NCBI RefSeq assembly: GCF_003315035.1
Contig: NZ_QNRE01000001.1
Coordinates: 1,132,883 to 1,196,882, forward strand
Reading direction: 5' to 3'
Origin: Nocardia puris
GTDB lineage: Bacteria > Actinomycetota > Actinomycetes > Mycobacteriales > Mycobacteriaceae
DNA: 64,000 bases
Part shown: in pieces, positions 9,442 through 20,310 of the stretch
How positions within the stretch are numbered: position 1 is the stretch's first letter
Layout: each line of letters opens with the position of its first letter
Notes under the pieces: model-generated
Told to the model about the DNA's origin: nothing
Seen by the model: only the letters and a program-made list of their open reading frames with translations
Databases searched by the model: none
Made by a program: the position numbers and the translations under genes

Positions 9442-9538
9442 GACGGAGCCTTCCGGGGGCCGTGCGAGGGCAGCCCTCGCAACCGGTTCGCAACTCGAGC
9501 TGACATGATGACCCTAGTCGAGACGAAGTGAGGACGCG

Positions 9539-10351
9539 GTGGACTCGGAATCGGCGGCAGCCAGGATTGACACCTCCAAACCGCATCCCGCGCGGCGGTA
9601 CGACTACTGGCTCGGCGGCAAGGACAACTACCCCGCCGACCGGGACTCCGCCGACGCGGTGGCCGAAGCGTTCCCGACGGTCCGCCTCTCGGCCGTGGAG
9701 AACCGCAGCTTCCTGCGCCGGGTGGTCACCTACCTGGCCGCCGAGGCGGGCGTGCGCCAGTTCCTCGACCTCGGGACCGGCCTGCCCACCGCGGGCAACG
9801 TGCACGAGATCGCGCAGAGCATCGCGCCCGAATCGCGCATCGTCTACGTCGACAACGACCCCATCGTGCTGGTGCACGCGCGCGAACTGCTGAACTCCTC
9901 CCCCGAGGGCGCGACCGCCTACCTCGACGCCGACGTGCGCGATCCGGGCGGCATCCTGCGCCACCCCGATCTGCTGCGCACCCTCGACCTCTCCCAGCCG
10001 GTCGCGCTGATGCTGGTGGCCGTCATGCACTTCATCACCGACGACGAGGGCCCCTACGGGCTGGTGCGCGAACTCTGCGAGGCCCTCGCGCCGGGCAGCC
10101 ACCTGGTGATGACCCACGCGACCAGCGATCACCTCACCGACGAGGACCTCGCCGAGGCGAACCTCGCCAACAAGCGCAGCGGGGTGCCGTTCCAGCTGCG
10201 CTCCACCGAGGAGTTCAAGCAGTTCTTCACCGGCTTGGACCTGGTGCCGCCCGGTATCGGCTCCATCCTGACCTGGCGGCCCACCGAATGGCGGCCGCAC
10301 CCGCGCCCCGAGGCCGTCTCGATGCTCGGCGCGGTCGCGCGCATCCCCTGA
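9539..10351 (+). CDS. SAM-dependent methyltransferase, DUF574 family
   Basis: This 270-residue protein starts at GTG 9539 behind GAGGACG. The N-terminal ARRYDYWLGGKDNYPADR and the SAM-site FLDLGTGLPTAGNVHE identify the actinobacteria-specific DUF574 (PF04672) group. IVYVDNDPIVLVHAR supplies the acidic residue that contacts the ribose. Family members are numerous in actinomycetes and mostly of unknown substrate. The gene ends one base before the convergent polymerase gene. Confidence 0.88.
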   Translation: MDSESAAARIDTSKPHPARRYDYWLGGKDNYPADRDSADAVAEAFPTVRLSAVENRSFLRRVVTYLAAEAGVRQFLDLGTGLPTAGNVHEIAQSIAPESRIVYVDNDPIVLVHARELLNSSPEGATAYLDADVRDPGGILRHPDLLRTLDLSQPVALMLVAVMHFITDDEGPYGLVRELCEALAPGSHLVMTHATSDHLTDEDLAEANLANKRSGVPFQLRSTEEFKQFFTGLDLVPPGIGSILTWRPTEWRPHPRPEAVSMLGAVARIP

Positions 10352-11302
10352 TCAGGTCGCGCGGCGGGCGCGGGCGCGGCGTTTGCCCTCGTGCATGGCC
10401 TGCACCCGGGCCACGGGAATGGTGTGGCCCTCGGCGACCAGGTCGGCGGGCAGTTCCTGCGGCGCGGGCATCTCCTCGGCCCACGGGTCGCGCTCGCCCA
10501 GGCGTCGCGGCGCGGTGCGCAGGGTGAAATCGGCCGGGGTGGCGTCGGCGAGGTCGGCCCAGCCGACCGGGTACGAGACCGGCACACCCGGCCGGATGCG
10601 CGGGCTGTAGGCCGAGACCACGGTCGCGCCGCCGGACCGGGTGGAGTCGAGGAACACCTTGCCCTCGCGGTCGTCGCGGATGAACGCGGTGGTGGCCAGC
10701 GCCGGGTCGAGGCGTTCGGCGCGGGCGGCCACGGCCCTGGTCGCGGCGGCCGCGTCCTCGATCGGGATGCCCGCCACGATCGGCACGAACACGTGAACGC
10801 CTTTGGCCCCACTGGTTTTCACCGCGCCGTCCAAGCCGTCGGCCCGGAGCGCGGTCCGGATGAGCTCGGCCGCGCGCACGGCGTCGCGGAACGTCTGGCC
10901 GGGTGAGGGATCGAGATCCAGCACCAGGTGTGTCTGCCCGGCGGAATAGTCGGCGAGCAACAGCGTCGGGTGATATTCGACCGCACGCTGATTGCCGAAC
11001 CACACCAGCGTGCGCACGTCGTCGCACAGCGCGTATGTCACGTCGCGGTGGGAACTCTCGGCCCACACCGTCACCCGCCGAACCCACTCCGGAGTGTATT
11101 TGGGCAGATTCTTCTGCATGAACGGCTCCTGGCCGGGCCGCACCCGCACCATCGACAGCGGCCGGTCGCGCAACTGCCGCACGAACCGCTCACCGACCGC
11201 CTCCAGATAGTCGATCAGATCCCGCTTCGTCGCGTCCGCCCCGTCGAACAGCGGCTGGTCGAGATTGGTCAGGGTCACGCCCGCGCGCACCTCGTCGCCC
11301 AT
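10352..11302 (-). CDS. LigD-type polymerase/primase domain protein (stand-alone)
   Basis: This 316-residue protein of the archaeo-eukaryotic primase type is related to the polymerase domain of LigD used in non-homologous end joining. Visible marks are HLVLDLDPSPGQTF (metal-binding Asp pair), SGAKGVHVFVP and YSPRIRPGVPVSYPVGW. No ligase or nuclease domain is present, so it is a stand-alone PolDom as found in mycobacteria. ATG 11302 is taken because the longer upstream frame lacks family sequence. It likely fills or extends ends during DNA repair; Ku is not encoded in this window. Confidence 0.88.
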   Translation of the reverse strand: MGDEVRAGVTLTNLDQPLFDGADATKRDLIDYLEAVGERFVRQLRDRPLSMVRVRPGQEPFMQKNLPKYTPEWVRRVTVWAESSHRDVTYALCDDVRTLVWFGNQRAVEYHPTLLLADYSAGQTHLVLDLDPSPGQTFRDAVRAAELIRTALRADGLDGAVKTSGAKGVHVFVPIVAGIPIEDAAAATRAVAARAERLDPALATTAFIRDDREGKVFLDSTRSGGATVVSAYSPRIRPGVPVSYPVGWADLADATPADFTLRTAPRRLGERDPWAEEMPAPQELPADLVAEGHTIPVARVQAMHEGKRRARARRAT

Positions 11303-11400
11303 CGCCCCACCATGCCCGGCCCCACCCGACCGGTCAACCCACCGCCGAGGTTCCCCGTTTCTCGGAGGACTCTGACCGTGGTCCGATAGGGCTTTCAGAG

Positions 11401-11763
11401 TCATTCGATCGCGCATACCTGCCAGCGATCGCCTTGTTTGGCGTAGGTGGCACGGAACCGTGCGGTTGCGCTGCCGGTTTCGGCTGATGGCCGTTCGTAT
11501 CGCACGCTCACCGTCGCTGTGGCCTCGTCGGGATCGTCCGGCCTGTTCGGCCCGCACCAGTCGATATCGCCGAGGTCCACCAACTCGCTCCTGCCGCGGG
11601 CAGCGACGTTCGCGCGGGCGGAGTCCTCGAACGTGGTGTCGTCGTGCTTCCAGACACGAATAGCCGACAAGTCCTGCTGGATCGCACGCAAGGTGACCCC
11701 GTAGGCCGTGTCCAAACAGGTGACGGACGACGACTGGCGCACGGTCGCCGACCCGGATCGCAT
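11401..11763 (-). CDS. Hypothetical protein, NTF2/Mce-associated-like tail
   Basis: This is a 120-residue frame with three Cys residues (about 16, 69 and 117) and a beta-strand-rich end (ATATVSVRYERPS, FRATYAKQGDRWQVCAIE) that resembles small extracytoplasmic NTF2-fold or Mce-associated proteins. No signal peptide or strong ribosome site precedes ATG 11763, so the protein may be N-terminally truncated or start elsewhere. It is divergent from phoD. Function unknown. Confidence 0.5.
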   Translation of the reverse strand: MRSGSATVRQSSSVTCLDTAYGVTLRAIQQDLSAIRVWKHDDTTFEDSARANVAARGRSELVDLGDIDWCGPNRPDDPDEATATVSVRYERPSAETGSATARFRATYAKQGDRWQVCAIE

Positions 11764-11909
11764 CAGTTCCGGTGAGGCTCTCGGTCACTCCGCCGGAGGC
11801 CGAACAGCGCGGTTCACCTCGGGCGAGCGGCGTGCGAAATCCTCGTTAATGCCGGATGTGGGGTGCGTCGCGGGTCGGCCCGGCCCGCGGGCCCGATGTA
11901 CCGTGACTT

Positions 11910-13562
11910 ATGGCCGTGTCTCGTCGACAGCTCTTGAGATTCGGCGCCGCCGGATCGGCCGCGGTCCTCGTGGGCGCGTCGGCGGCGAGCAGCGGGCGGT
12001 TCCGGGTGCCGCGATGGGGTGGGGATCCGTTCACCCTGGGTGTCGCCTCCGGCGATCCCGCGCCCGACAGCGTTGTGCTGTGGACACGCCTGGCGCCCGA
12101 CCCGTTCGCCCCCGACGGGCACGGCGGCATGATGAACGCGCCGGTCACCGTGGACTACGAGGTGGCGCACGACGAACAGTTCCAGCACATCGCGGCGCGC
12201 GGTTCCGCCGTCGCCACCCGCGAACTCGCGCACAGCGTGCACCCCGAGGTGTACGGGCTGGAACCGGACCGCTGGTACTTCTACCGATTCCGCGCCGGCG
12301 CGGCGATCTCCCCCGTCGGCCGCACCCGCACCGCACCGGCGGCGGGCGCGCCGACCGAACGGATCCGCTTCGCGTACGCCTCCTGCCAGTCCTGGAGTTC
12401 CGGCTACTACACCGCCTACGACCATCTCAGCGCCGAGGACCTGGATTTCGTGGTGCACCTCGGCGACTACATCTACGAGAAGGAGTGGACGCGCCGCCTG
12501 GGCCGCCCGTCCGGACCCGAATTCCGGGACGAGGCCGTGGATCTGCGCTCCTACCGCCTGCGCTACACGCAGTCCAAGGCCGAGCTCCCGCTGCAAGCCG
12601 CGCACGCCGCGTTCCCGTGGCTGGTCACCATGGACGACCACGAGGTCGACAACAACTGGGCGGGCGACTCGCCGGGCCTGGGCTTCGACATCTACCTGAT
12701 CCCGCCGATCTTCCGCCGCCGCCGCGACGCCGCGCTGCAAGCCATGTACGAGCACCAGCCGCTGCGGCTGGCGCAGTTGCCGACCTCGTCGGGGATGCGC
12801 CTGCACCGCCGCTACCGCTTCGGCGACCTGGCCGAGATCACCATGATCGACACCCGTCAGTATCGCGACGCGCAGGTGTGCAGCGAGAACGTCACCGCCG
12901 ACTGCCCGGAGCGCTTCGACCCGGACCACACGATTCTCGGTGCGGAGCAACGTGACTGGCTGATCAAGGGCTTCCGCGAGTCCCCCGCCCGCTGGCAGGT
13001 GTTGGGCAACCAGGTGGGCATGAGCCAGACCGATGTCGACGTCGGTCCCGCGCTGGTGATCTCGACCGACTCGTGGGACGGCTACGTGGCCGACCGCAAC
13101 GCCGTGCTGGGCTCGGCCACCGACGCCGGGGTGCGCAACCTGGTGGTCATCACCGGCGACCGGCACCAGAACCACGCCACGGACCTGCGCCGCGACTACG
13201 AGAACCCCGAATCACCGGTCGTGGCTTCGGAATTCACCGGCACGTCGATCACCAGCGGCGGCGACGGCGCGGACATGAACGAGGTCGGGCGCCGCCTGCA
13301 AGCCGCCAATCCCGATATCAAGTTCTTCAACTCCCAGCGCGGGTACGTGCGGGTGGAACTCGATCATCAGCTGTGGCGCAACGATTTCCGCGTCGTCCCG
13401 TTCGTGCGCAGGCCCGGCGCGCCGATCCACACCCGCGCCACCTACGTGGTGCGCGACGGTGTGCCGGGTGTGGTCGAGGCGGCGACGCACACACCGCCCG
13501 CCGTCACCGACACGCCGGAACCGGATGCCGCCGCCGCGCCGACACACCCGGGCGGACGCTGA
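11910..13562 (+). CDS. phoD: PhoD-type alkaline phosphatase/phosphodiesterase, Tat-exported
   Basis: This 550-residue protein starts with a twin-arginine signal (SRRQLLRFGAAGSAAVLVGA), so it is exported folded. The PhoD core shows FAYASCQSW, the metal-binding LGDYIYE, MDDHEVDNNW and ITGDRHQN, in the order expected for the Ca/Fe-dependent PhoD family. Such enzymes release phosphate from mono- and diesters outside the cell, commonly under phosphate limitation. No clear Pho box was recognised in the 146 bases upstream. Confidence 0.92.
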   Translation: MAVSRRQLLRFGAAGSAAVLVGASAASSGRFRVPRWGGDPFTLGVASGDPAPDSVVLWTRLAPDPFAPDGHGGMMNAPVTVDYEVAHDEQFQHIAARGSAVATRELAHSVHPEVYGLEPDRWYFYRFRAGAAISPVGRTRTAPAAGAPTERIRFAYASCQSWSSGYYTAYDHLSAEDLDFVVHLGDYIYEKEWTRRLGRPSGPEFRDEAVDLRSYRLRYTQSKAELPLQAAHAAFPWLVTMDDHEVDNNWAGDSPGLGFDIYLIPPIFRRRRDAALQAMYEHQPLRLAQLPTSSGMRLHRRYRFGDLAEITMIDTRQYRDAQVCSENVTADCPERFDPDHTILGAEQRDWLIKGFRESPARWQVLGNQVGMSQTDVDVGPALVISTDSWDGYVADRNAVLGSATDAGVRNLVVITGDRHQNHATDLRRDYENPESPVVASEFTGTSITSGGDGADMNEVGRRLQAANPDIKFFNSQRGYVRVELDHQLWRNDFRVVPFVRRPGAPIHTRATYVVRDGVPGVVEAATHTPPAVTDTPEPDAAAAPTHPGGR

Positions 13563-13596
13563 GTATCACCCGTTCGCGTGTCGTACCAGTGACGTT

Positions 13597-13947
13597 TCAC
13601 CCGTGCGCGGCGTCGTACCAGAGGTAGGGGATCGTCCAGTCCCACTGCGGCCCGGGTTCTCCGGCGGCGCTCTCCGTTGTCCGCGCGGGCGTGTTCTCCC
13701 GCGTGGTCGACGCAGTGCCTCCCGCCTCACGCGTGTCCCATGCCGGTGCGGCAGCGTCCGCCTCACACGCGGAAGTGTTGTCCCACGACATCGACGCGAC
13801 ATCGTCCGTCTCCCCCGCTGACGTTCGCTTCCACCCGCGCTCCCACTCCGCACAGCAGCGCGCCGCGCCGCCGAAGCTCACGCCGTACAGCAGCAGCCCG
13901 CGCAGGATGTGCCGCCAGATCGCATGTTCCGAGATGCGCCGCAACAT
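13597..13947 (-). CDS. Small hypothetical protein with an N-terminal hydrophobic segment
   Basis: A 116-residue frame starts at ATG 13947 behind GGGAGGT. The N-terminus carries ILRGLLLYGVSFGGAA, a possible membrane segment, then a polar Ser/Thr/Glu-rich linker of low complexity and an aromatic C-terminus (QWDWTIPYLWYDAAHG). Its strong ribosome site and aromatic tail favour it over the overlapping plus-strand frames. No family recognised. Confidence 0.45.
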   Translation of the reverse strand: MLRRISEHAIWRHILRGLLLYGVSFGGAARCCAEWERGWKRTSAGETDDVASMSWDNTSACEADAAAPAWDTREAGGTASTTRENTPARTTESAAGEPGPQWDWTIPYLWYDAAHG

Positions 13948-14115
13948 CGCGACCTCCCGTGTTCGAGGGTCCGGTTCCGATCAGGATAGGGGTGGGCGGC
14001 GCCGCTGACCACAGATTCGCCACGATCGCGGACTGCCCGGCGGTGGAGCCGCCGCCCCCTTGGCTCCGCCCTGACCGCGCCATGACGCGAACGTTCGTTC
14101 GACGGGCGGCGATCA

Positions 14116-17100
14116 CTACACCGGTGACGGCAGCTCCGGCAGCAGGCCGTCCTCGCGGAACCAGCCGAGGTAGCGGTCGATGACCGCGTCGGTCACCTCC
14201 GGGCAGGTGATGCCCAGAGGTGCCAAGGCGCGCCGGGCCTGGGCGTCGTCGAGGATGACGTCGGCGGCGGCCGGGTCGCCGACGTGGACGAAGTTGCCGA
14301 CCAGGAGGGCGGCGCGCATGAGATCCGCGTTCTCCGAAGCCCTTTCGGCGAGGCGCTGCTCGGCCTCCTCGACGCTCACGGTCTCGATCGGATAGCCCAG
14401 GCGGCGCAGGCCCGCCAGCAGGTCCGTCACGGGGGTCGGGTGGGTGTTGACCAGGTGGTATCGCTGACCGGTGGGCACACCCTGCGCCGCGAGGGTGACG
14501 ATGGCGCGAGCCACGTAATCGACCGGGGCGAGCAAAACGGTCGCGGTGCCGACGTCGGGCGCGACGCCCAGCAGGGCGGCGGCGCGCACCATCGTCCACA
14601 TCGAGTCGTCGGCGCTCATCACGCCGGAATCGACGGAGCCGCAGATCAATCCGGGCCGGTGGACCGCGACGGGGATGCCGCGCGCGCCCGCGTCGAGCAC
14701 CAGTTGTTCGGCGACCCATTTGGTGGCGACGTAGCCGTGGCGGGTGACCTCCTCGGCGGGAATCGCGCTGTCCTCGTCCACGATTCCGTCCGTCTCGGTG
14801 CCGAGCACGGCGTTGAGGGTGGACACGAAGTGGACGGGCTTCACGCGGGTGGTGGCAGCCAAGCGCAGGACCTCGGTGGTGCCGCCGACGTTGGCGGCGC
14901 GCAGATCCCCGTAGGACTCCATGTGGTTCACGCGCGCGCCGTTGTGGATGATCACCGCGACGCGCGCGGCCAGGTCGGCGAACGCGGCGTCGGAGAGGCC
15001 GAGGCGCGGGGCGGCGAGATCGCCGGGGACCGCGATCACCCGGTCGGCCAGATCGTGGGCGGGCAGGCGGTATTCGTCCGCGACGGCGGCGATCCGGCGC
15101 AGTCCCTCCTCGGGATCGCTCGCCCGCACCAGGCAGTGCACGCGAGAGTCCGTGCGGTCCAGCAGTTCTCGCAGCAAGTGGATGCCGAGGAAGCCGGTGG
15201 CGCCGGTCAAGAACACCTCGCCGGTGGCAGAGGCGGGTGCGGCGTCGTCGGCCACGGAGAACGAAGCGTCGAGGCGGCCGTCGGACACCAGCCGCGCCAC
15301 CCACCGTTCGTCCTGCGCCGCGCCGAGATCGAGCGCGGCGAGGGCGCGCACGGTGGGCTGTTCGAAGACGGTGCGCGGATCGACCTCCGCGCCCAGCGCC
15401 TCCGAGAGCCTGCCCCGCAGCTTGAACACCATCAGGGAAGTGCCGCCGAGCTCGAAGAAGGTGTCGTCCAGGCCGACCGCATCACATTCCAGGATCTCGG
15501 CGAACACACCGGCGATGAGCTGTTCCTGCTCGGTCAGCGGACGGTCGTCGGAAGGTGTTGCGGCCTTACGAGTTCCGTTGCCGGACGGGGCGACCGCGAC
15601 GCACGTATCGCCGTCGGCCGGGGCTACGACGGCGATCGGCGCGGCGGGGTCGGCGACGACAGCCGACAGGATGCGCAGGTAGCGCGCGGCGAAATCCTCG
15701 ACGGTCGAGTGATCGAAAAGCTCGGTGGCGTAACGGAAGACGGCCGTGAACCCCTCGGCGCCGGGCTCTTGGCGCAGGGTCAGGGCCAGGTCGAAATGGG
15801 TTGTGTCCTGCGGCAGGTCGAGCACCGCCAGCCGCAGGCCGTCGAGCTCCAGTTCCGGGATGGCGGGCAGGTTCTCGAAGGAGAAGACGGTCTGGAACAG
15901 CGGGTGCCTGCCCTCGGCGCGCGGCGGGTTCACCGCCTCCACGATGTGGTGGAACGGCACCTCGGCGTTCTCGAACGCGTCGAGCGTGACGGTGCGGACC
16001 AGCGACAGCAGCTCCGTGAACGGCGCGGCCGGGTCGATCACCGTGCGCAGCGGCAGCGTGTTGACGAACATGCCGACGAGATGGTCGAGCGAGGGGTGTC
16101 CGCGCCCGGCCACCGCCGTGCCCGCGGTGATATCCGTACTGCCCGAAAGCTGTTGCAGGAGAACGGCGTAAGCGGCGTAGGCGGCCATGAACACGGTGGA
16201 TTCGCTGGTGCGGGCCAGCTCGCCCAGCGCCGAGGCGATCTCGGCGTCCACCGCGAATTCCACCGCCGCCCCGCGACTGTCGCCCGTGGCGGACGAACGA
16301 TCCACCGGCAGCGGCAGATAACCCGGCGTGCCCGCGAGTGCCCGGGTCCAGTGCGCGAGCTGACGCGCCGCCACCGACTCCGGGTCGTCGGCCGCGCCGA
16401 GCCGGTCCTGCTGCCACAGCGTGTAATCGGCGTACTGCACCGGCAGCGCCGCCCAGTTCGGGTGGCCACCGGTCGCCCGCGCGGCGTAGGCGGTGGTGAG
16501 GTCGGCGACCAGCGGGCCGAACGACCAGCCGTCGGCGGCGATGTGATGGGCGACCAGCACCAGCACGTGATCGTCGGTGGCGGTGCGCAGCAGGCGCGCC
16601 CGCACCGGCAGGTCGGACGTGATATCGAAAGGCGCGCCCACGAATTCGGCGATCGCACCGTCCACGGTATCCGGTGCGACATCCACCGGCTCGAGGTCGA
16701 GACGGGCGACCGCGTCGTCCACCGGCAGGATCCGCTGGTACGGCCCCGCCGGGGTTTCCGGGTACACGGTGCGCAGCACCTCGTGCCGTTCCACCACGGC
16801 GGCGACGGTCGCGGTGAGCACCGAGGGGTCCAGCGGTCCGGTCAGCCGCAGCGCCACCGGCAGGTGGTACGCCGACGAGTCGGGGAACAGCTGGTTGAGC
16901 AGCCACAACCGCAGCTGGGCCGGGGCGGGCGGAATCCGCTCGGGGCGCGGGCCCGCGATCGGCTCCGGCACCGCCGTGGCGTCGGCGAGTCGGGCCGCCA
17001 GCGCCGCGACGGTCGGTGCGTCGAACACCTCGCGCACACCCACACCCAGCCGGGCCGCGACCTGCGTCGCCGTCAGCGACGTACCGCCGAGCAGGAAGAA

Positions 17101-20040
17101 ATCGTCACCGGCGCCGACGGATTCGACCTCCAGCACCTCCGCGAACACCGCCGCCACCCGGCGCTCCCCCGGCGTGGCGGGCGCGCGGAAGCCGGTGCGG
17201 CCGAATACCGGAGCGGGCAGCCGGCGGGTGTCGAGCTTGCCGTTCGGCGTCAACGGCAACGTGTCGAGCACGACGTAGGCGCCGGGACGCAGGTAGGCGG
17301 GCAGCGCGTCGGCGACCTCGGCGCGCACGGCTTCCACGTCGATGGCCGAACCATCCTCGGGTACAAGATAAGCCACCAGGTGCGCGCCCGATCGTTCGTC
17401 GGTGTGCGCGATCACCGCCGCGCGCGCGATCTCGGGACGCGCGGTCAGCACGGACTCCACCTCGCCGGGTTCGATCCGGTGCCCGCGCACCTTGATCTGG
17501 AAATCGGTGCGGCCGTGGTAGAGGAGCGCGGGATCGGGGCCGGGGGTGATGGCCACGAGATCGCCTGTGCGATACATGCGTTCGCCCGGGGCGTAGGGGT
17601 CGGCGACGAAACGCGCCGCCGTGAGCGCGGTGCGGCCGTGGTAGCCGCGCGCCAGAGCCGGTCCGCCGATGTACAACTCGCCCGGCATCCCGGGCGGCAC
17701 CGGCCGCAGCCGGGCGTCGAGCACCACCGCGCGGAAACCGCGCAGCGGCGCGCCGATCGTCACCGGTACGCCCGCTTCCAGTTCGGCGATGGTCGCGATA
17801 TCGGTGGCCTCCGTGGGGCCGTAGCCGTTGCGCATGAGCCGGCCGGGCGCCCAGGCGTCGACCAGATCGGCGCGCACGGCCTCGCCGCCGACGCCGAGCA
17901 CCTTCAGATCGGGCAGTTCGGCCGGATCGAGGGTCGCCAGCACAGCGGGGGTGATGATCGCGTTCGTCACCCGCTCGCGGCGCATGAGGTCGGCCAGATC
18001 GGGGCCGGCCACCACATAGCGGGGCGCGACGATCACCGTCGACGCTCCGGCGAGCGCGCAAAGCTGTTCTCCGACAGCCATATCGAAGCCGGGTGAGGCG
18101 TGGTGCAGCGCGACCGAGCCGGGGTGCAGGTCGTAGCGGTCGCGACGTTCCTCGGCCAGGTTCGCCAGGCCGCCGTGGGTCACCAGCACGCCCTTCGGGA
18201 CGCCGGTCGAGCCCGAGGTGTAGATCAGGTACGCCGTGTTTGCCGGGGAGAGCGCGGCGGTGCGGTCGGCGTCGGTGAGGGCGGCCCCGCCGAAACCGGC
18301 CGTGGTGGCCGGGTCGTCGAGCAGCAGCCAGTGCGTGGAATCCGGCAGTTCCGCACGTAAAGCGCTGGTGGTGAAGCCGATTCGCGCGCCGCAGTCGCCG
18401 AGGATATGCGCGATCCGCTCCGGCGGGTAGCCCGGGTCGACCGGCACGAACGCCGCGCCCGCCTTGGTGATCGCCCAGCCGGCCGCCACGGACTCGGCCG
18501 AACGCTCTACCGCCATGGCGACGCGCGTCTCCGGACCCGCGCCCACGGCGACCAGCGCACGGGCCAAACGGTTTGTCCAGGTGTCGAATTCGGTGTAGAT
18601 CCAGCGGCGGTCGCCGTGCACGACGGCGGTGCCGTGCGGGTTGCGGGCCACCGCGTCGGCGATCAGGTCGCCCAGGGTCGCCGCGGGGATGCCCGGCGTG
18701 CCGCGCCACGGCAGCAGGCGCTCCCGCTCCTGCGCGTCGAGCACCTCGAGCGAGCGCAGCGGGGTGGCCGCGTCGGCCGCGACGAGATCGCCGAGCAGCC
18801 CGACGAATCGGCGGTGGTGGGCCTCGAGTTCGGTGTGGGAGTAGCGATTCGGGTTGCCCTCGAACTCGATCCGCAACCCGGAATCGGCCGGGTAGATATT
18901 GAGCGTCAGATCCTCGACCGGGCCGGTGGACAGCAGGTGCAGGGTGCCGCGGGCCGGGCCCAGGTCGACGCCGGTGCGGAAGTTCATGATGTTCACGGCG
19001 GGCCCGAAACCGCGAACATCGGTGCCGCGCGCCGCCATTCGCGCGATGTCCTCGCCGCGGAAGCGCTGGTGGCGCAGCGCGCCGCTGAGTTCGCGGCGGG
19101 TGGCGGCGAGCAGATCGGCCAGCGTGGTGTCGTCGGTGACGGCGACGCGCAGCGGGACGATGTTGTTCACCATGCCGCCGCCGCGCCGCAGCACGGCCGT
19201 GGTGCGGGCGGTCACCGGCAGGCTCATGGTGATCTCGTCGGCGCCGGTCATCCTGGCCAGGTAGCCGGCGAGCGCGGCGATGAGCACGCCCGAGGTGCCC
19301 GCGCCGTCGGCGGCGCGCTCCAGCGCGGCGTTCAGCTCGTCGGGCAGCGCGCCGCCCACCACCAGCGCCTGCGCGGCGGGGGCGCCCGGCCTGGTGGCCA
19401 GGGTGGTCGGGGCAGGCAGGTCGGCGGCGCGCTCGGCCCAGTGGGCGCGGTCGGTCTCGTAGCGCGTGGACTCGCGGTAGGCGATATCGGCCTCGACCAG
19501 CGCGGCGGGCGGCTGGAGCACGCCGGGCGGGATCTCCTCGCCGCGGATCATGGCGGCGTAGATCTCGGCGTGCCGCTGCTGCATGCGCATGGCGCCGTAG
19601 CCGTCGAGCGCGATGTGGTGGGCGCGGGCGTAAGAGAAGTGGCGTTCGGGGCCGACGCGCAGGAACGTCCCCTGCAACGGCGGGTCGGTGTGCAGGGCGA
19701 ACGGGCGGGCCTGGTCGGCGCGCATCCAGTCCAGCGCGGCCGCGGCCGGGTCGGGTTCGCCGGTGAGGTCCAGGTAGCCGATCTCGTCGTGCTGATCGTG
19801 CTCGATGGACTGCGTGACCGATCCGTCGGCGGCCTGGGTGAACCGCAGGTACGCGCCCAGCTCCCGGCCGGCTAACCGCCCGGCCTCCTGATAGGCCGCC
19901 AGATCCAGCGGACCTTCGATATCGATGTACTGCGTGGTGGTGACCGGCACCTCCCCTAGCAGCTGCTGGGCAAACCACACTTCGCGCTGAGCGGACGTCA
20001 GTGGCAGGAATTCATCGTTGTCACCGGACGAACGCATCAC
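14116..20040 (-). CDS. Nonribosomal peptide synthetase, C-A-T-C-T-R
   Basis: This 1,974-residue assembly line contains condensation domain 1 (about 10-440, HHIALDG 141-147), an adenylation domain (455-945, [11 protein letters not shown] near 607-617, amino-group Asp D653), thiolation 1 (GGTSL, Ser988), condensation 2 (1038-1470, HHIAADG 1165-1171), thiolation 2 (GGTSL, Ser1535) and a NAD(P)H thioester reductase (1605-end, GATGFLG 1613-1619, later YVATK). The reductase should release the product as an aldehyde or alcohol. No second adenylation domain follows condensation 2; a Ser/Thr/Pro linker (1475-1502) replaces it. Condensation 1 opens like siderophore-type EntF domains ([15 protein letters not shown]). 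An iron-box-like site lies upstream. The product is unknown. Confidence 0.93.
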   Translation of the reverse strand: MMRSSGDNDEFLPLTSAQREVWFAQQLLGEVPVTTTQYIDIEGPLDLAAYQEAGRLAGRELGAYLRFTQAADGSVTQSIEHDQHDEIGYLDLTGEPDPAAAALDWMRADQARPFALHTDPPLQGTFLRVGPERHFSYARAHHIALDGYGAMRMQQRHAEIYAAMIRGEEIPPGVLQPPAALVEADIAYRESTRYETDRAHWAERAADLPAPTTLATRPGAPAAQALVVGGALPDELNAALERAADGAGTSGVLIAALAGYLARMTGADEITMSLPVTARTTAVLRRGGGMVNNIVPLRVAVTDDTTLADLLAATRRELSGALRHQRFRGEDIARMAARGTDVRGFGPAVNIMNFRTGVDLGPARGTLHLLSTGPVEDLTLNIYPADSGLRIEFEGNPNRYSHTELEAHHRRFVGLLGDLVAADAATPLRSLEVLDAQERERLLPWRGTPGIPAATLGDLIADAVARNPHGTAVVHGDRRWIYTEFDTWTNRLARALVAVGAGPETRVAMAVERSAESVAAGWAITKAGAAFVPVDPGYPPERIAHILGDCGARIGFTTSALRAELPDSTHWLLLDDPATTAGFGGAALTDADRTAALSPANTAYLIYTSGSTGVPKGVLVTHGGLANLAEERRDRYDLHPGSVALHHASPGFDMAVGEQLCALAGASTVIVAPRYVVAGPDLADLMRRERVTNAIITPAVLATLDPAELPDLKVLGVGGEAVRADLVDAWAPGRLMRNGYGPTEATDIATIAELEAGVPVTIGAPLRGFRAVVLDARLRPVPPGMPGELYIGGPALARGYHGRTALTAARFVADPYAPGERMYRTGDLVAITPGPDPALLYHGRTDFQIKVRGHRIEPGEVESVLTARPEIARAAVIAHTDERSGAHLVAYLVPEDGSAIDVEAVRAEVADALPAYLRPGAYVVLDTLPLTPNGKLDTRRLPAPVFGRTGFRAPATPGERRVAAVFAEVLEVESVGAGDDFFLLGGTSLTATQVAARLGVGVREVFDAPTVAALAARLADATAVPEPIAGPRPERIPPAPAQLRLWLLNQLFPDSSAYHLPVALRLTGPLDPSVLTATVAAVVERHEVLRTVYPETPAGPYQRILPVDDAVARLDLEPVDVAPDTVDGAIAEFVGAPFDITSDLPVRARLLRTATDDHVLVLVAHHIAADGWSFGPLVADLTTAYAARATGGHPNWAALPVQYADYTLWQQDRLGAADDPESVAARQLAHWTRALAGTPGYLPLPVDRSSATGDSRGAAVEFAVDAEIASALGELARTSESTVFMAAYAAYAVLLQQLSGSTDITAGTAVAGRGHPSLDHLVGMFVNTLPLRTVIDPAAPFTELLSLVRTVTLDAFENAEVPFHHIVEAVNPPRAEGRHPLFQTVFSFENLPAIPELELDGLRLAVLDLPQDTTHFDLALTLRQEPGAEGFTAVFRYATELFDHSTVEDFAARYLRILSAVVADPAAPIAVVAPADGDTCVAVAPSGNGTRKAATPSDDRPLTEQEQLIAGVFAEILECDAVGLDDTFFELGGTSLMVFKLRGRLSEALGAEVDPRTVFEQPTVRALAALDLGAAQDERWVARLVSDGRLDASFSVADDAAPASATGEVFLTGATGFLGIHLLRELLDRTDSRVHCLVRASDPEEGLRRIAAVADEYRLPAHDLADRVIAVPGDLAAPRLGLSDAAFADLAARVAVIIHNGARVNHMESYGDLRAANVGGTTEVLRLAATTRVKPVHFVSTLNAVLGTETDGIVDEDSAIPAEEVTRHGYVATKWVAEQLVLDAGARGIPVAVHRPGLICGSVDSGVMSADDSMWTMVRAAALLGVAPDVGTATVLLAPVDYVARAIVTLAAQGVPTGQRYHLVNTHPTPVTDLLAGLRRLGYPIETVSVEEAEQRLAERASENADLMRAALLVGNFVHVGDPAAADVILDDAQARRALAPLGITCPEVTDAVIDRYLGWFREDGLLPELPSPV

Positions 20041-20072
20041 GCACTACCTTGAACCTATCGGGAACAAAGCAC

Positions 20073-20091
20073 AAAGGTTAGCCTAAGCTCG
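20073..20091. promoter_or_regulatory. Iron box-like site (IdeR/DmdR) upstream of the NRPS
   Basis: The minus-strand 19-mer contains TTAGGCTAACCT and matches the IdeR/DmdR consensus (TTAGGTTAGGCTAACCTAA) at 14 of 19 positions by eye. It lies 33 bases upstream of the NRPS ATG. Position and match suggest repression of the NRPS when iron is plentiful. The TauD-type gene on the other side starts 220 bases away and is less likely to be under this site. Confidence 0.6.
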
Positions 20092-20310
20092 CTGCCCGCA
20101 GCCACTCGGGGCGCGTCGCCGAGATCCAGTTGCTGAACGTTCGCCGCCTGATGTCGGCGGGCCACACGGAGGCCGTCCTCAGCCACACCCCCGAACAGCA
20201 ACCTCGCCCACCGTCACGCGATTCGATCCGGCCGATCGTAATCCTGGCGCCGGCCGGGCCGCGGTGGTCGGATCTGGGGCCTACGTCCCGGTTCGAGAGG
20301 AGTCCCTCGT

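Noticed and set aside
11302..11788. Longer start for the LigD-type polymerase
   Set aside because: The upstream extension has no similarity to the polymerase fold, reads through the region of another frame and lacks a ribosome site.
13691..14008. Plus-strand frame opposite the small hypothetical gene at 13597-13947
   Set aside because: No ribosome site and Arg/Ser/Pro-biased content; the minus-strand frame has a good ribosome site and a more protein-like composition.
14284..18096. A 1,270-residue plus-strand frame inside the NRPS gene
   Set aside because: It is an antisense shadow of the NRPS with low-complexity Arg/Gly/Glu content and no recognisable fold.
14116..20040. Naming the amino acid loaded by the NRPS adenylation domain
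   Set aside because: Residues such as D653, M654 and G657 can be placed by eye, but the rest of the selectivity code cannot be aligned safely without a structural alignment.
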